A stretch of 7,856 nucleotides of DNA from Polaromonas sp. (GTDB lineage: Bacteria > Pseudomonadota > Gammaproteobacteria > Burkholderiales > Burkholderiaceae_C). Where the stretch lies: assembly GCA_025362825.1 (NCBI GenBank), contig JANYFF010000283.1, positions 1-7,856 on the forward strand, in the 5' to 3' direction. This document shows, piece after piece, positions 6,794-7,856 of this stretch; position 1 is the first letter of the stretch; each line of letters starts with the position of its first letter. Position numbers and translations under genes: made by a program. The notes under the pieces are model-generated. The model saw only the letters and a program-made list of their open reading frames with translations. It was not told where the DNA came from and did no database searches.

Positions 6794-7495
6794 CTATCTG
6801 ACAGCATGTTCAATCTCGGCCATGGGCGTGTGCCGGACATCTGCGCCCTTGACGATGTAGATGATGAATTCGGCAATGTTCTTGGCATGGTCGCCCACGC
6901 GTTCAATGGCTTTGGCAACAAATAGCAAATCTAGACTGGCAGAAATGGTCCGCGGGTCTTCCATCATGTAGGTGATCAGCTTGCGCACAAATCCATCGAA
7001 CTCCTGGTCGATCAGGTCGTCTTCTTTCAGGATGGACACGGCCGCAGCGGTATCGAGCCGCGCAAAGGCATCAAGCGCCTTGCGCAGCAGCCCGCTAGCC
7101 AGCTCGGCCGCCACGCGCAGATCCGACGACGGCAGCGCCCGTGCAGAACCGCTTTCAATGATCGACTTGACCATACGCGCAATTTTTTCGGCTTCGTCAC
7201 CAGCGCGCTCAAGGTTAGCGGTGGTCTTGGAAATGGCAATCAGCAGGCGCAGATCTCGGGCCGTCGGCTGGCGCCGCGCAATGATGGACGACAGCTCGCG
7301 GTCAATGTCAATTTCCATCGAGTTGACGCGTGATTCGGTCTCGATGACCTGGTTAGCGCTTTCGGCGCTGAACTGCGACAGCGCATAAATCGCCAGGCGG
7401 ATCTGGGATTCAACCAGGCCGCCAAGCTCCATCACGCGTGAAGAAACGCCATTGAGCTCGCTGTCAAACTGGGTGGACAAATGTTTATCGGACAT
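6794..7495 (-). CDS. phoU: Phosphate signalling accessory protein PhoU
   Basis: A 233-residue cytoplasmic protein that couples the PstSCAB transporter to PhoR, keeping PhoR in its inhibitory state when phosphate is abundant. It has the expected all-helical double three-helix-bundle make-up. The repeated metal-binding signature appears once in each half: LERAGDEAEKIA (95-106) and IERVGDHAKNIAE (197-209). The start MSDKHLSTQFDSEL resembles other betaproteobacterial PhoU proteins. The ATG at 7495 is preferred to an in-frame TTG 18 bases upstream because AGGAAAG (7501-7507) precedes it at 5 bases, and because the TTG codon would overlap the pstB stop. It sits 14 bases after pstB and just before phoB. 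Confidence 0.97.
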   Translation of the reverse strand: MSDKHLSTQFDSELNGVSSRVMELGGLVESQIRLAIYALSQFSAESANQVIETESRVNSMEIDIDRELSSIIARRQPTARDLRLLIAISKTTANLERAGDEAEKIARMVKSIIESGSARALPSSDLRVAAELASGLLRKALDAFARLDTAAAVSILKEDDLIDQEFDGFVRKLITYMMEDPRTISASLDLLFVAKAIERVGDHAKNIAEFIIYIVKGADVRHTPMAEIEHAVR

Positions 7496-7500
7496 GTTTT

Positions 7501-7507
7501 CTTTCCT
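7501..7507 (-). promoter_or_regulatory. Ribosome binding site of phoU
   Basis: Read on the minus strand, AGGAAAG ends 5 bases before the ATG at 7495. It decides the phoU start against the upstream TTG at 7513. Confidence 0.8.
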
Positions 7508-7509
7508 GA

Positions 7510-7856
7510 TCAACCGAAACGGCCGGTGATGTAGTCTTCGGTTTCCTTGCGCTTTGGCTTGAAGAAAAGTTCTTCAGTCGCGCCAAATTCGACCAGATCG
7601 CCAAGGTACATGTAGGCGGTGTAGTCGCTGCAGCGTGCAGCCTGTTGCATGTTGTGCGTGACGATCACCACGGTGTAGTCGTTTTTCAGCTCGGCAATCA
7701 ACTCTTCCACCTTGGCGGTCGAGATCGGATCGAGTGCCGAGCAGGGTTCGTCCAGCAGCAGGACTTCAGGCTTGATGGCAATGCCGCGTGCGATGCGCAG
7801 CCGTTGCTGCTGTCCGCCCGACAGGCTGGAGCCGCTCTGACTGAGCTTGTCTTTCA
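7510..7856 (-). CDS. pstB: Phosphate ABC transporter ATP-binding protein PstB (5' end missing)
   Basis: This is the C-terminal 114 residues of PstB, the ATPase subunit that drives phosphate import through PstA/PstC. The frame stays open to the right edge of the window, so roughly the first 145 residues (including Walker A) are outside it. Visible in order are KDKLSQSGSSLSGGQQQRL with the ABC signature LSGGQ, Walker B VLLLDEP, the D-loop SALDP, the H-loop VIVTHNMQQAARCSD, and the PstB-specific ending KETEDYITGRFG. Similarity to E. coli PstB is very high across this stretch. It is the upstream-most visible gene of the pst-pho operon, and pstS, pstC and pstA are expected further right (inference). 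The stop TGA lies 14 bases before phoU. Confidence 0.97.
   Translation of the reverse strand, partial: KDKLSQSGSSLSGGQQQRLRIARGIAIKPEVLLLDEPCSALDPISTAKVEELIAELKNDYTVVIVTHNMQQAARCSDYTAYMYLGDLVEFGATEELFFKPKRKETEDYITGRFG

Noticed and set aside
6059..6925. 288-codon open frame on the plus strand opposite phoB and the end of phoU
   Set aside because: It is antisense to two conserved genes with all motifs intact; its composition is that of a complement frame.
7496..7513. TTG start extending PhoU by six residues
   Set aside because: The extension covers the Shine-Dalgarno sequence of the ATG start and overlaps the pstB stop; the ATG at 7495 fits the family better.

Overview
The window is a stretch of ordinary chromosomal backbone from a GC-rich betaproteobacterium, most likely a member of Burkholderiales and plausibly of the Comamonadaceae. 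This rests on three things: the protein sequences as I recognise them, the rho–rpmE2 (type B L31) pairing, and the collinear pstB-phoU-phoB-phoR order. The genus is inference. I see no phage, insertion sequence, CRISPR, tRNA or rRNA, and no evidence of a new system.

Left half, plus strand: the 3' three-quarters of rho (transcription terminator; the 5' end lies outside the window), then rpmE2 (ribosomal protein L31, zinc-free type B). A TATAAT box sits in the rho–rpmE2 gap, and a strong intrinsic terminator follows rpmE2. Sixteen bases after the terminator T-run begins a two-gene unit: a 622-residue polytopic GT-C/ArnT-like membrane protein of unknown acceptor, whose stop overlaps by four bases (GTGA) the GTG start of a NorM-type MATE exporter. 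The MATE gene carries a short AT-rich patch with a perfect inverted repeat that looks unlike its surroundings.

Right half, minus strand (reading right to left): the 3' third of pstB (phosphate-import ATPase; the 5' end is outside the window), phoU, phoB and phoR. These form one tightly packed transcription unit: a 14-nt gap, a 17–18-nt gap and a 4-nt ATGA overlap. PstB powers high-affinity phosphate uptake. PhoU links the transporter to the sensor. PhoR phosphorylates PhoB, which activates the Pho regulon. The promoter and Pho boxes would lie upstream, beyond the right edge.

The two halves converge, with only four bases between the MATE and phoR stop codons and no recognisable bidirectional terminator. 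Coding is almost continuous. No gap exceeds 300 bases; the largest are 77 nt (rho–rpmE2) and 89 nt (rpmE2 to the membrane protein).
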